From Paenibacillus silvisoli (lineage in GTDB: Bacteria; Bacillota; Bacilli; Paenibacillales; Paenibacillaceae), in assembly GCF_030866765.1 (NCBI RefSeq), contig NZ_CP133017.1, positions 4,694,001 to 4,758,000 on the forward strand: a stretch of 64,000 bases of DNA, read 5' to 3'. Shown piece after piece: positions 35,276-44,647 of this stretch. The position numbers and the translations under genes are program-made. The first letter of the stretch is position 1. Every line of letters starts with the position of its first letter. The notes under the pieces were generated by a model, which was not told the DNA's origin, made no database searches, and saw only the letters and a list, made by a program, of their open reading frames with translations.

Positions 35276-36556
35276 TTATGAAAGCTTGCTTTTCAATTCA
35301 ACCTTATACTCTGCCAATGAAACGACCCGGCTTTCGAGTCGCGACTTCTCCGCCGCGAAGGCCATCAAATGGCTTTGCACCGAAATGCCTGCCCCCGTTA
35401 GTCCCTTCTCGTTCCCGTCGCTCTGAACTAGACGAACGAAGTCCCGCATGATGCCCGTATCCCCGCCGCCATGCCCTTCTATCCCCGCGTCTAGCCGAAT
35501 CGTCTCTTTCTCGCGCGTTATGAAGCTCGTCACTTCGATGACGTTCTTCTCCATATCGGCTCTAATCTGCCCTAGCGTTCCCATGAGCTTCACCGAGCGG
35601 CCGCCTTCAAACGTAAACGCGCTCATCGTGAACGCAACGGTTACTTCGTTCGCAAATTCCAGGTTGACGACCTGATGATCCACCACGTCGTTATCGCAAT
35701 GATAGACGCAGCGTCCGTATGGCCCTTCCTTCAACGCCTTAAGCACGCCGGCATCGCTTGTGTCGCCGGAACTGACGATGTACCGGAAGATCCGATCTTC
35801 CGCGCCTTCTCGTTCCAGATACATCTTCGGCGCATAATAGGGGCATTCATGCTTGACCGGACAACCGTCCAAGCAGCGTTCAGGCGCGCCTTCCGGAGCA
35901 TTTTCTTTCCGGAAATGAGTTAAAGAGCCGAACGAAGATACTTTGGTGCATTCCGCGTCCACGAGCCATGCCAGAATGTTCATGTCGTGGCAGCTCTTGG
36001 CCAGAATCATCGGACTGGAGGTTTCCGAGTTTCTCCAATTTCCACGGACGAAGCTATGCGCCTGATGTCTGTGCTCTACGTTCTCCGTATGCTGGATCGA
36101 AACCAGCTTTCCGATTCTGCCGTCCATTACCAGCTTCTTGATCGTGGCGAAAAAGTCCGTATAGCGAAGAACATGGCAGATAGAGAATACCCGGTTGTGG
36201 CGCTCCGCGTACTCGCCCATAATCAGGCACTCCAGCGGATCCGGCGACATCGGCTTCTCCAGCAGGACATGGTACCCCTCCTCCAATGCCTTCAATGCAG
36301 GTTCATAATGCATGTTGTCCTGGGTACAAATGAGCAGCGCATCCGCGAGCTTCGGTCCGGCAAGCAGCTCCTCCCAGTTGGCATAGCAACACTCAAGAGG
36401 AATGCGATGCTCTTGCCTGAACAGCTCCCTCCGCTCCGGATCCGACTCCGCAACTGCTACGAATTCGATTTCTTCCGGGTGCGCGAGCGCGTACGGGGCG
36501 TAGGCTCCCGCTCCCCGTTGTCCGGCTCCGATCAAGGCTGCTTTTATCGTTCTCAT
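35276..36556 (-). CDS. Gfo/Idh/MocA-family oxidoreductase with a Cys cluster
   Basis: A 426-residue NAD(P)-dependent sugar-derivative oxidoreductase. Rossmann motif AALIGAGQRGAGAYAPY at residues 6-22, cofactor acidic residue in VAVAESDP, and the EKPMSPDP motif with the catalytic Lys. Near residues 222-235 it has a Cys-rich stretch CLDGCPVKHECPYYAP not found in most family members; this could bind a metal or be structural. ATG follows GAGGGGAG. It sits between the binding-protein gene and the GH30 gene and probably oxidises or epimerises a sugar freed inside the cell. Confidence 0.9.
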   Translation of the reverse strand: MRTIKAALIGAGQRGAGAYAPYALAHPEEIEFVAVAESDPERRELFRQEHRIPLECCYANWEELLAGPKLADALLICTQDNMHYEPALKALEEGYHVLLEKPMSPDPLECLIMGEYAERHNRVFSICHVLRYTDFFATIKKLVMDGRIGKLVSIQHTENVEHRHQAHSFVRGNWRNSETSSPMILAKSCHDMNILAWLVDAECTKVSSFGSLTHFRKENAPEGAPERCLDGCPVKHECPYYAPKMYLEREGAEDRIFRYIVSSGDTSDAGVLKALKEGPYGRCVYHCDNDVVDHQVVNLEFANEVTVAFTMSAFTFEGGRSVKLMGTLGQIRADMEKNVIEVTSFITREKETIRLDAGIEGHGGGDTGIMRDFVRLVQSDGNEKGLTGAGISVQSHLMAFAAEKSRLESRVVSLAEYKVELKSKLS

Positions 36557-36640
36557 GAAGTTTAATCTCCCCTCGTCTATGCGCTAGAAGAAAAAGGGCT
36601 TTCTCCGAGGAGAAAGCCTTCTTCAAGCTAGCTCAGTTCG

Positions 36641-38266
36641 TTATTGATTAGCCGCTCTCCACTCATCCAATTGCTTCTGTTTCTCGGCAATGATTTTATC
36701 CGCGCCGGCTTTTTTCATCCGATCGATGAATTGCGGCAAATATTTATCCGGGTCAACGGATCCTGAAGCGATGGCATAGTACAGCTCGTCAATGACGGCA
36801 TCGCAATTCGCTTTCTCCGACTTCACCGGCGTAAAGTCGAATACGAAGCCAAGCGCGCTGGACGGCGTAGCGTTTCGGTTCAAATCGGACCAAAGCTTTG
36901 TTCCGACCCCGTCTACTTCAGCGCCTTGCGGATCGCCTTCGAAGAAGAACGTTTGGGTCATGTTGCCGAACTCCCACGGCGACAGCGTCTGATAGCCGCC
37001 ATCCTTGAGCGTTTCGATCCGGTTGTCCGCGACTTTCTTGTAGTGCTTGCCTTCCACGCCCCAAGTAATCAAATTGTAGATTTGCGGATCGGTATTAAGA
37101 AGATTAATAAACATCATGGCGCGTTCTTTATTAGGCGAGTTGGCGGAAATCGCCGTAATCGTCGCTGCGGCTTTATCCGTCGTCAGCAGCGGCTTCACGA
37201 ATTGCAGGTCGTAGGACTGGATGTCTTTGTTGGCGTTGCTCATACGGCCGCCCGGATGCAAGCCCGCCGCTTCGAATGTCGGCGTGTCGATATCGATTTG
37301 ACCGATTTGCATCGCGTTCTTGCCGGCTTTGGCATCGGCCGAGTTTTCTTTCAGCGTCGGGGCATCTTTACGCACATAGCCCTTCACGTACCAATCTCTC
37401 ATCATGTGGACGTAATCCTTGAATTCCGGCGTCTCATATTGGTTGACGACCTTTGCGCCATCGTTCAGATAAAGCCAGCCAGGCGTCTTCGTATCGCCGA
37501 GCGATTCGAAGCCGAACATTGGCGTTGCGAGCAGAAACGCGTCCAGGGTTTGGCTGTAGCCAAACGGAATAAGCGTCTTCTCGTTTGCTTTGACCGTTTC
37601 CAGGAATGGCGTCAGGTCCTTCAGACTCTTAACGGACTTCCAGTCCAAGCTGTACTTGTCGGCAATGGTCTTCTGGATCAGGTACCCGTAGCCGGCCGTC
37701 GCTTGCTGGAAGTTCGGTACGCCATAGGTTTGTCCTTTGACCTTCACCGTTTTCCAGAACATGTCCGGAACGCCGTCTTTCGTGCCGGAACCGTATTGAT
37801 CGAGCAGCTCATCGAGCGGCGCAAACGTGCCGTTCGCTACGTTTTGGTAAAAGTTATTCGTCCAAGTCGACGTAAACGCCAAGTCATACGATTCGCCGGA
37901 TGCGTTCACGAGCTTCATTTTCTCGTCGTACGCGCCCCAGTCCACCAGCTTCAAATGGATCGTTGCGTTGATCTTCGGCTCGATGAGCTTGTTGAGCTCC
38001 GATTCGACCGTAGCGATGTCCGCCTGAGGCGAGTTCACGAAATAATACGTGAGATCGACATGCTCCAGCTTCGGTTCTTCAGCCTCATTGCTCGGCGTAT
38101 TCGCCGCAGCATTACTCGCGGCTCCGTTATTGCCGGACTTCGCAGTCTCGTTCGCGCCGTTGCCGGCGGAGCCATTGTCGTCCGAAGAGCCGCAGCCTGA
38201 CAGAAGCAGGGTAGACATGAGAAAAGCCGTGGATAGGATACCAATCTGTCTCTTTACATTGTTCAT
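36641..38266 (-). CDS. Sugar ABC transporter binding lipoprotein (LplA-like)
   Basis: A 541-residue extracellular solute-binding lipoprotein of family 1. The signal ends at LMSTLLLSGC, followed by a Ser/Asn/Ala-rich linker. The large size and the C-terminal part (GFVFDFTPVKSEKANCDAVI onward, about 70 residues) fit LplA-type proteins with a DUF3502-like end, which work with LplB/YtcP-type permeases on oligosaccharides. Start ATG follows GGAGG by 8 bases. No ATPase gene is nearby, so a shared MsmX-type ATPase is expected. The ligand is unknown; GH30 and oxidoreductase neighbours suggest a plant or fungal oligosaccharide. Confidence 0.92.
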   Translation of the reverse strand: MNNVKRQIGILSTAFLMSTLLLSGCGSSDDNGSAGNGANETAKSGNNGAASNAAANTPSNEAEEPKLEHVDLTYYFVNSPQADIATVESELNKLIEPKINATIHLKLVDWGAYDEKMKLVNASGESYDLAFTSTWTNNFYQNVANGTFAPLDELLDQYGSGTKDGVPDMFWKTVKVKGQTYGVPNFQQATAGYGYLIQKTIADKYSLDWKSVKSLKDLTPFLETVKANEKTLIPFGYSQTLDAFLLATPMFGFESLGDTKTPGWLYLNDGAKVVNQYETPEFKDYVHMMRDWYVKGYVRKDAPTLKENSADAKAGKNAMQIGQIDIDTPTFEAAGLHPGGRMSNANKDIQSYDLQFVKPLLTTDKAAATITAISANSPNKERAMMFINLLNTDPQIYNLITWGVEGKHYKKVADNRIETLKDGGYQTLSPWEFGNMTQTFFFEGDPQGAEVDGVGTKLWSDLNRNATPSSALGFVFDFTPVKSEKANCDAVIDELYYAIASGSVDPDKYLPQFIDRMKKAGADKIIAEKQKQLDEWRAANQ

Positions 38267-38333
38267 CCTCTTGACCTCCGATTAATGGATTATATGCTGT
38301 AACAGGCATCTGCCTGGTCAAGCCGCATACGCA

Positions 38334-39215
38334 TTACGATTTTACGGCGCCTAACGTAAGTCCTTTGACAAAATACCGCTGCAAATAAGGGTAAGCGATT
38401 ATTATCGGACCTACCGCCAATACGCAGGTCGCCATCCGCGCGCTCTCGTCGGGCAAATTGGCCGCAACGTCCTCCACCAGCGCATTGCCCTGCAAATACG
38501 CGATGTTGTTCATGATCGATTGGAGCAGAAACTGCAGCGTGTACAACTTGTTGTTCTCCACGAAAATCGCGGCCGTGAACCAATCGTTCCAGTAGAAAAC
38601 GCCGACGAAGAGGGCAATTGTCGCCAGCACCGGCGTCGATAACGGCACGACCAGCTTCACGAAGCTGTTGAACTCGCCCGACCCGTCAATCCGCGCCGAT
38701 TCGATGATTTCGTCCGGAATCCCTTTAAAGAAATTGCGCATGATCAGCACATTGACCGACGACACCAGGTACGGGAAGATGAGCACGAGGAACGTATCCT
38801 TCATGTGCAGATACTTGGACAACAGAATGTACCAAGGTACCAGTCCCCCGTTAAACAGCAGGCAGAAGACGACCAGAAACGAAACGATATTGCGGTATTT
38901 AACCTCATTCCTGGAAAGCGTGTAGGCAAACATGGACGAAATCATTAAGTGCAGCAGCGTTCCGAGTATCGTCACTAGAATCGTTACCAAATAAGCATGA
39001 AGAATAGGCGAGTTTCCCATCAGGATGTACTCGTATGCTTTGAGGCTGAGCGCTTTCGGAATGATGCTATAGCCTGTTTGAAATATCGACTGCTCCTGCG
39101 ACAGCGAGATCGATAAAACAACGAACAGCGGGATGATGCAGATCGCCGAATAGACGATAAACCCGGTATTGAGCATGATGTTAGCGATCGAATTCGAATT
39201 TGATTTCGATTTCAT
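38334..39215 (-). CDS. Carbohydrate ABC permease (YtcP-like, CUT1)
   Basis: A 293-residue inner-membrane permease with six membrane segments. The EAA loop, which contacts the ATPase, is MRNFFKGIPDEIIESARIDGSGEFNSFVKLVVPLS. The C-terminus (YLQRYFVKGLTLGAVK) is typical of YtcP/AraQ-type CUT1 permeases. It follows the LplB-like gene by 14 bases and precedes the binding-protein gene by 67 bases. Confidence 0.94.
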   Translation of the reverse strand: MKSKSNSNSIANIMLNTGFIVYSAICIIPLFVVLSISLSQEQSIFQTGYSIIPKALSLKAYEYILMGNSPILHAYLVTILVTILGTLLHLMISSMFAYTLSRNEVKYRNIVSFLVVFCLLFNGGLVPWYILLSKYLHMKDTFLVLIFPYLVSSVNVLIMRNFFKGIPDEIIESARIDGSGEFNSFVKLVVPLSTPVLATIALFVGVFYWNDWFTAAIFVENNKLYTLQFLLQSIMNNIAYLQGNALVEDVAANLPDESARMATCVLAVGPIIIAYPYLQRYFVKGLTLGAVKS

Positions 39216-39229
39216 TTTCGTCCACCCTC

Positions 39230-40177
39230 CTAAAATAACGCGCTATCCCGGTCGTACATGCGGATGATGGCGTTCGATATCAATACCAGCACGAACCCGA
39301 CGCACGACTGGTACAAGCCCGCCGCGGACGACATCCCGAAATCCCCCATTTGCTTGAGCGACCGATAGATGTACGTGTCGATGACATCCGTTGCCCCATA
39401 GAGCACGCCGGATTCCATAGGCAGATTGAAGAACATGCCCCAGTCGCCGAATGCCCCGTAAAACATTTTGCCGGCCTGCAGCAAAACAAGCGTCAGCGTG
39501 ATCGGCGTCAGCATCGGAATCGTAATCCTGATCGCCTGCTGAAATTTGGTCGCCCCGTCCAGCTCGGCAGCCTCATAATACTCGGAGGAGATGCTCGCAA
39601 TTCCGGCAGCGAAGATGACCGCAAAGTAGCCGACGTTTTTCCATATATAAGCGGCCGGCAGAATGAACCGCCAATAGAACGGCTCCGAGTACCACTGAAT
39701 CGGATCGAATCCGAGCGCGTGCAGCAGTTGGTTCAAGATCCCTTTATCCATGCTGAGAAAGGAGAAGAGCAGATATTCGGCAACAACCCAAGAGAGCAAG
39801 TAGGGCAGCAGCAGAATGCTCTTATAGGCACCGGCGAGCAATCGGTTGCCGATATGATTAATGAGGATGGCAAAGATGAGCGCCAGCCCGATGCCGGTAA
39901 CAAGGAACACCAAATTGTAAACGATCGTATTGAAGGTCACATGCAAGATGGTGTCCGATTGAAACAGAAACTTGAAATTGTCGAAGCCGATCCATTCGCT
40001 CCCGCTGATCCCTTTAAACGGATTGAATTGCTGAAATGCGATGACGATGCCGATCATGGGCAAGTAGTACATAATGATAATGAACAGCAGACCGGGCAGC
40101 ATCATCAGGTAGAACGTTTTATTTCGGATGAGTTCGCTAATGACGGGTATCGTGCGGCGAGCTTTGACGCCCTGCAT
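39230..40177 (-). CDS. Carbohydrate ABC permease (LplB-like, CUT1)
   Basis: A 315-residue permease with six membrane segments, the partner of the YtcP-like permease. The EAA loop region reads YYEAAELDGATKFQQAIRITIPML, a strong match to LplB-type proteins. The ATG at 40177 is chosen because AAGGAGG lies 6 bases upstream; the longer frame has no such site. First gene of the uptake operon, divergent from the membrane AraC regulator. Confidence 0.94.
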   Translation of the reverse strand: MQGVKARRTIPVISELIRNKTFYLMMLPGLLFIIIMYYLPMIGIVIAFQQFNPFKGISGSEWIGFDNFKFLFQSDTILHVTFNTIVYNLVFLVTGIGLALIFAILINHIGNRLLAGAYKSILLLPYLLSWVVAEYLLFSFLSMDKGILNQLLHALGFDPIQWYSEPFYWRFILPAAYIWKNVGYFAVIFAAGIASISSEYYEAAELDGATKFQQAIRITIPMLTPITLTLVLLQAGKMFYGAFGDWGMFFNLPMESGVLYGATDVIDTYIYRSLKQMGDFGMSSAAGLYQSCVGFVLVLISNAIIRMYDRDSALF

Positions 40178-40308
40178 GGGAATCCTCCTTCTCGTGTTGC
40201 GGCAGTTTTGATAGGCTAAGCATACGTCCGCAGCCTGGAACCCGAAAACAATCAAAATTCGTTCGAGCACCGATTTCTGGCCAAAAATCTTCTCTAAAAA
40301 ATGATTTT

Positions 40309-40337
40309 TCTTTAAAAAATCGATCCCTTATTGTCAA
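40309..40337 (-). promoter_or_regulatory. Likely promoter of the oligosaccharide uptake operon
   Basis: On the minus strand: TTGACA (40337-40332), 17-base spacer, TAAAGA (40314-40309). The -35 is perfect, the -10 weak, as expected for an activator-dependent promoter. An AT-rich inverted repeat (GATTTTT near 40303, AAAAAATC ending 40322) overlaps it and could be bound by the divergent AraC-type protein. Confidence 0.55.
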
Positions 40338-40393
40338 CAACTCATGATTTTGGCACAATTCAACTATCCAATCTTCCGATGAGGGTGAACTGC

Positions 40394-42613
40394 TTGTACA
40401 AAAAACTGCTCCTGTCCTTTGTCGTGTGCATTACTTCGTTCATCGTCATTCTCGCATCCGTCCTTTTCTACAATTACAAGAGCTCATCGATTTCGCTATT
40501 GAAGGAAGCAAACGTGAACGTGCTTTCCAAAATCAGCTATAGCTCCGTCTACATGGACAATATGGCGAAGAAATTCAGCGAATCGTTATCGCTGAACAAT
40601 TACATCATTGCGTTCGCCAACAGCAATGATCTGGATATCATCCTTACGGGCAATGCGCTCCGAACGCTTGACTCGCTGCGGATTCCGAACGCGTACATTT
40701 ACTCGTCGTACATCTACAACAGCAAAATCAATACGGTCATTTCCTCGCCGCCCAGCACCTTCTTCGATGCTTCCGAGTTTCCCGATCAGGAAATCCTCAA
40801 GCTGATTCAGGATGCGCAGGCGAAAAATGCACCCATGCTCGATCCGATCCCGCGCAAACTGAATAACCACAATGTATACACGTATATCCTGTTCGACTTC
40901 AGTGACAAGACAGGGAAGCTGACCAATGCCATTGTACTGAACGTTGACGCCGACTGGCTGCGCCTTACGATCTCTTCACTCGATCAAGAGAAGGCAAGCA
41001 ACGGCCGCAGCAGCGATATTCTCATCTTCGACGAGAAAGGGCTTATCGTCAGCCATCCGTCGGCGGCGATGTTCATGCAGCCCGTTGCGGGGCAGTCCTA
41101 TGCCAGAGAAATCGCCGCTTCCGATGCGCCGTCAGGCACCTTCTTCGATGAGATCGATGGCAAGAAGTATGTGATCTCCTACGTTTCGTCTTCGATTTTG
41201 AAATGGAAGTTCGTCAGCTTAACGCCTTACAGCGCCGTTTTCTCAAGCGTGCAGTGGAACGGCTGGATGACGCTTGTGCTTTGTCTTTCCGTTCTCATTC
41301 TAGGTCTGATCGTCGCCATCTTCGCATCGAAGAAGCTTTACCGGCCGTTTGCCGTGCTTCAGGACAAGACGACGATGCTGGAAAATCAGAAAAGGGACAG
41401 CGCTGCCGTCTTAAAAAACGAGTTTCTGAGACAGATGCTGGCAGCCTCTGCCACCCTTCCGCTCGAGAAAGTGAAAGCGAAGGAGAAGGAGCTCCATCTC
41501 GATATTTCCTTTACGAATAAGCTGTTCATGTTCATGCTTCGCATCGATTCCTATCAAGCCTTTGTAAGCAAATATAGCGAGAGTGACCGGGCGCTGCTGA
41601 AGTATTCCATCGAGAACATGACCAAAGAAATTACGTCTTCCCGCTGTAAATGCGAAGTCATCATCCATGACGACGATCAGCTTACCGTTCTTGCCGAGCT
41701 TGGTCATCAAGAGCTCGATCAGGAACGGATCTATGAAACCTTTCGCGCCATCGTCACGGATATCCAGTCGAACATCAAACAGTACGTCAACTTGTCCGCA
41801 TCCGGAACGCTGGGCTACATCATTGAATCCTACGAGCAAATAAAGCTGATCTACGAAGAAACGTTCAATCTTTCCAAGTACCGGTTGATCCACGGTCATC
41901 AAAGTCTAATCACGCCGGAAATATTGAAACAAGTCGATGAAAGCCCCTATTTCTTCCCCGCTTCCAAAGAGAAGCAGCTGCTGGACGCGTTACGGCTCGG
42001 CAGCGGCGACACGGCCAAAGAAATATACCGGGACATCATGAGCACGATCGCGCTAACGACGTACGACAACATTATCCGATCGACACTATATCTGGCGTTC
42101 TCGATCTATAATTCGTTTCAGCGACAGCAAGACGATACCAGCGCCAGAATCAACAGCGTCACGTTGGAGTTTCTGAATCATATTTCAGCGTTTGAGACAC
42201 TGGAACAGATCGAATACGCCTTCTGCGAAATGATCGACGAAATCAATCATCTCAAGGACGGCAACAAAGACAAGAAGAAGAACGAGATCGTGCAATCCGC
42301 CAAAGAGCTGATCGAAGAGCGGTATGCCGACCTGAATCTGTCGCTGATTAGCTGCGCAGAGCAGCTCTCCATCTCATCGATTTATCTCGGCAAGCTGTTC
42401 AAGAGCACGACAGGGAAGTCGGTAGCCGAGTACATTACGATGATCCGCATGGAAAAGATCAGATCCTACTTGGAAACGACTAATTTGCCGATCAATGACA
42501 TTTTGGAAAAGTGCGGTTTGGAGAAATCAAATTACTTCTATACCACGTTTAAAAAGTACTTCGGCGTCTCGCTGACCGAATATCGGCTGAATATGGTAAA
42601 AAGATCCGAATAA
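40394..42613 (+). CDS. Membrane-bound AraC-family sensor-regulator
   Basis: A protein of about 739 residues joining a two-membrane-segment extracellular sensor to a cytoplasmic AraC domain. Segment 1 is YKKLLLSFVVCITSFIVILASVLF at the start; segment 2 is MTLVLCLSVLILGLIVAIF near residues 295-315; the ~265 residues between look like a double-cache sensor. The AraC domain closes the protein (LSLISCAEQLSISSIYLGKLFKSTTG; DILEKCGLEKSNYFYTTFKKYFG). TTG at 40394 follows AGGGTGA; ATG at 40379 is an alternative. It is divergent from the LplB-like operon, a very common pairing in Paenibacillus, and most likely activates it on sensing an outside glycan. Confidence 0.9.
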   Translation: MYKKLLLSFVVCITSFIVILASVLFYNYKSSSISLLKEANVNVLSKISYSSVYMDNMAKKFSESLSLNNYIIAFANSNDLDIILTGNALRTLDSLRIPNAYIYSSYIYNSKINTVISSPPSTFFDASEFPDQEILKLIQDAQAKNAPMLDPIPRKLNNHNVYTYILFDFSDKTGKLTNAIVLNVDADWLRLTISSLDQEKASNGRSSDILIFDEKGLIVSHPSAAMFMQPVAGQSYAREIAASDAPSGTFFDEIDGKKYVISYVSSSILKWKFVSLTPYSAVFSSVQWNGWMTLVLCLSVLILGLIVAIFASKKLYRPFAVLQDKTTMLENQKRDSAAVLKNEFLRQMLAASATLPLEKVKAKEKELHLDISFTNKLFMFMLRIDSYQAFVSKYSESDRALLKYSIENMTKEITSSRCKCEVIIHDDDQLTVLAELGHQELDQERIYETFRAIVTDIQSNIKQYVNLSASGTLGYIIESYEQIKLIYEETFNLSKYRLIHGHQSLITPEILKQVDESPYFFPASKEKQLLDALRLGSGDTAKEIYRDIMSTIALTTYDNIIRSTLYLAFSIYNSFQRQQDDTSARINSVTLEFLNHISAFETLEQIEYAFCEMIDEINHLKDGNKDKKKNEIVQSAKELIEERYADLNLSLISCAEQLSISSIYLGKLFKSTTGKSVAEYITMIRMEKIRSYLETTNLPINDILEKCGLEKSNYFYTTFKKYFGVSLTEYRLNMVKRSE

Positions 42614-42658
42614 AAAGAAATGAGACGCAGGGAATATCTCCGCGTCTCATTTCTTTTT
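42612..42658 (+). terminator. Terminator after the membrane AraC gene
   Basis: A 17-bp perfect stem: the first arm (42612-42628) ends in GAGACGC and the second (42642-42658) is GCGTCTCATTTCTTTTT, ending in a T-run. Confidence 0.92.
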
Positions 42659-42725
42659 ATTATAGTAACGAAAGAGGGAGTCTGTATAATACATAAACCG
42701 TTATATGACATAGATACGAAGCTAT
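42656..42725 (+). repeat. 70-bp repeated element, copy 3 of 3
   Basis: Blocks: TTTATTATAGT, 16 bases, TGTATAATACAT, AAACCG, TTATATGACATAGA, TACGAAGCTAT. It lies between convergent genes, starting inside the AraC terminator and ending in the stop codon of the serine hydrolase gene, so it is not obviously a promoter. Confidence 0.75.
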
Positions 42726-44203
42726 CGGAGATTGCTCTCCCTGCCAACCAAATGCCTCGGTACACCATCCCTATGCTTGTAAGAGATGTCCACTGCGGTC
42801 CCATCAAATACGCAGATCAGTTGATCATGGATCGGTGTCTGAATGCGGTAAATATCGATCACGAACGTGTTCTCGCCCCGCCACAGCCCTCTCGCTGCCG
42901 CTTGTTCATCCGCCAATCGGTTATGTTCCTCCCACTCGCCGATCCCGCATGTTAACGCATGCTCTCCAGCAGCATCACGCCAACTGATCTGACATCGATT
43001 TTCTGCGAAATGAAAGGTCAATTCCTCAACCCGATCCGTGTTCGGCTCGATCGTGTAGGTTATCGCTCCGCCCCGCTGACGATCCTTTACAACGCTTCTC
43101 TCCTCACCTATTGCCAACGATGCCAGTTTACGCTGCAGCTTTTCTTGCGAAGAAACATCGGCAGGAGTGCTCTGTCCAACCATGGCATCCAGCAAGCAGT
43201 CCCGAATGACATTCATCAATGCCTGGGACTGGTTAAGCGTGTCGTAGAAGCCGCCATTAATCGCAAGCACCGCATCTTGGTCGGGCATCACGATGCAAAA
43301 TTTACCAAACGCCCCCACGCATTGAAAAATGTTACGCCTGCTAATCCAAAACTGATATCCGTACCCCTGCTCGTAGTCCGGGAGATCCAGCCCTTCAGCC
43401 CATCCGGCATTGTCCACCTGTTTGGAAGCCGCTTCTTCCAGCCATTCTTCGGATAGGATTCTGTTCCCGTTCCATATCCCTTTCCTCAATAGCAGCAGGC
43501 CGAATCGGGCAATGTCCTCCGCTTTCAACCGTATCCCCGAATCTCCGATCACCGTTCCTTTCGGGCATCGTTCCCAAGCCGGTTTCTCGATGCCGAGCGG
43601 CTCGAATAGCCGGGGATATAAGTAATCCAGCATGCATGCGCCGGTCGCTTGTTCCACGATTTTGGCCAATGTATGGCTGGCTCCGCCGTTATAAAGAAAA
43701 TGCGTTCCCGGTTCCCGTTGAATCGGCAGCTCCAAGAAGCCGCGTACCCAATCGCGATCCGGGCTGTCCCCGATCCATGATACCGATCGGTCTTGCAAGA
43801 AAGAAGCGTGATGATCAAAGCGGGATGGCCCTTCCGTATGACCTGTCGACATGGACAGCAGATGCTTGATCTTCAAATCGCTCATATTATCATCGATGCT
43901 TTGCGTAACCAGATCCGGAAAATAAGAAAGGACGGAATCTTCAACGGATAACAAGCCTTCCTGGATGGCAAGTCCTATCGCGGTTGAAGTAATGCTTTTG
44001 GTCAAGGAGTACGCCTCATGCGGATACTCGGGCTTGTAAGGCGCCCACCAGCCTTCGGCAATGACATGATCATGACGCAGCAGCATAAAACCGTGAAGCT
44101 CCAATCCGCGCCGCTCGATCTCTTCGATAAAGGAAAGGATGGCAGCGGAAGAAACTCCTTGTGTTTCCGGATCGCTGCGCGGGAGACTCGTTTCGCTTGG
44201 CAT
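42722..44203 (-). CDS. Beta-lactamase-related serine hydrolase
   Basis: A 493-residue serine hydrolase of the class C beta-lactamase/esterase/DD-peptidase superfamily. The catalytic SxxK is in EAYSLTKSITS near residue 67 and the YxN motif in FLYNGGASHT. A C-terminal region of about 130 residues (EELTFHFAENRCQISW and on) is a beta domain seen in some family members. No signal peptide or membrane anchor is visible, so it probably works in the cytoplasm as an esterase or peptidase. ATG at 44203 follows TGGAGTGA; an upstream GTG overlaps that site. It is not clearly linked to the neighbouring uptake operon, which reads away from it. Confidence 0.88.
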   Translation of the reverse strand: MPSETSLPRSDPETQGVSSAAILSFIEEIERRGLELHGFMLLRHDHVIAEGWWAPYKPEYPHEAYSLTKSITSTAIGLAIQEGLLSVEDSVLSYFPDLVTQSIDDNMSDLKIKHLLSMSTGHTEGPSRFDHHASFLQDRSVSWIGDSPDRDWVRGFLELPIQREPGTHFLYNGGASHTLAKIVEQATGACMLDYLYPRLFEPLGIEKPAWERCPKGTVIGDSGIRLKAEDIARFGLLLLRKGIWNGNRILSEEWLEEAASKQVDNAGWAEGLDLPDYEQGYGYQFWISRRNIFQCVGAFGKFCIVMPDQDAVLAINGGFYDTLNQSQALMNVIRDCLLDAMVGQSTPADVSSQEKLQRKLASLAIGEERSVVKDRQRGGAITYTIEPNTDRVEELTFHFAENRCQISWRDAAGEHALTCGIGEWEEHNRLADEQAAARGLWRGENTFVIDIYRIQTPIHDQLICVFDGTAVDISYKHRDGVPRHLVGRESNLR

Positions 44204-44317
44204 CGAAATCACTCCAATTATTCGTGTAATTCCGCCCGAAAAGCCGGCTCGTTCATCTCATTTTTATTCCGCGCGTCTAATCAAAATCACCTTGTCGTTC
44301 ATCGATTTGAAATCCGA

Positions 44318-44348
44318 TGAATAATTTTTCCTCCCTTGGCGAAAAGTA
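44318..44348 (+). promoter_or_regulatory. Possible sigma-G promoter of the SASP gene
   Basis: TGAATA (44318-44323) fits the sigma-G -35 consensus; 18 bases later AAAAGTA matches the CATACTA -10 at 4 of 7. Expected for a SASP gene but weak. Confidence 0.35.
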
Positions 44349-44380
44349 AAAATCATCCCATACACAAGGAGGTTTTTAAG

Positions 44381-44593
44381 TTGGCAAAAAATACGTTGGT
44401 GGTTCCGCAAGCATCACATGCGCTAGACATGCTTAAGTTTGAGGTTGCGCAAGAACTTGGTATTCAGCTTTCTCCAGATGGGTATAACGGTAATTTAACG
44501 ACATACCATGCTGGCAAGATCGGTGGATCCATTACGCGCAGACTTGTTCAGATCGCTGAGCAAAGCCTTGGCGGTTCGCAAAGCTGGAAGTAA
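44381..44593 (+). CDS. Alpha/beta-type small acid-soluble spore protein
   Basis: A 70-residue DNA-binding spore protein that coats forespore DNA and protects it from UV and heat; after germination it is degraded by the GPR protease. Family signatures: LKFEVAQELGIQL around the protease site, and GKIGGSITRRLVQIAEQSL in the second helix. Start is TTG at 44381, 8 bases after AAGGAGG; an in-frame ATG 15 codons upstream has no such site and would give an N-terminal tail absent from the family. It is followed at once by a terminator. Confidence 0.93.
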   Translation: MAKNTLVVPQASHALDMLKFEVAQELGIQLSPDGYNGNLTTYHAGKIGGSITRRLVQIAEQSLGGSQSWK

Positions 44594-44600
44594 AGTCATA

Positions 44601-44637
44601 AAAAGAGGCGCCCTTTGAGTTGAGGCGCCTCTTTTTT
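44601..44637. terminator. Bidirectional terminator, SASP / xylH
   Basis: AAAAGAGGCGCC (44601-44612) pairs with GGCGCCTCTTTT (44624-44635), with a T-run on the plus and an A-run providing T on the minus strand. Confidence 0.92.
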
Positions 44638-44647
44638 GTTGCTTCTG

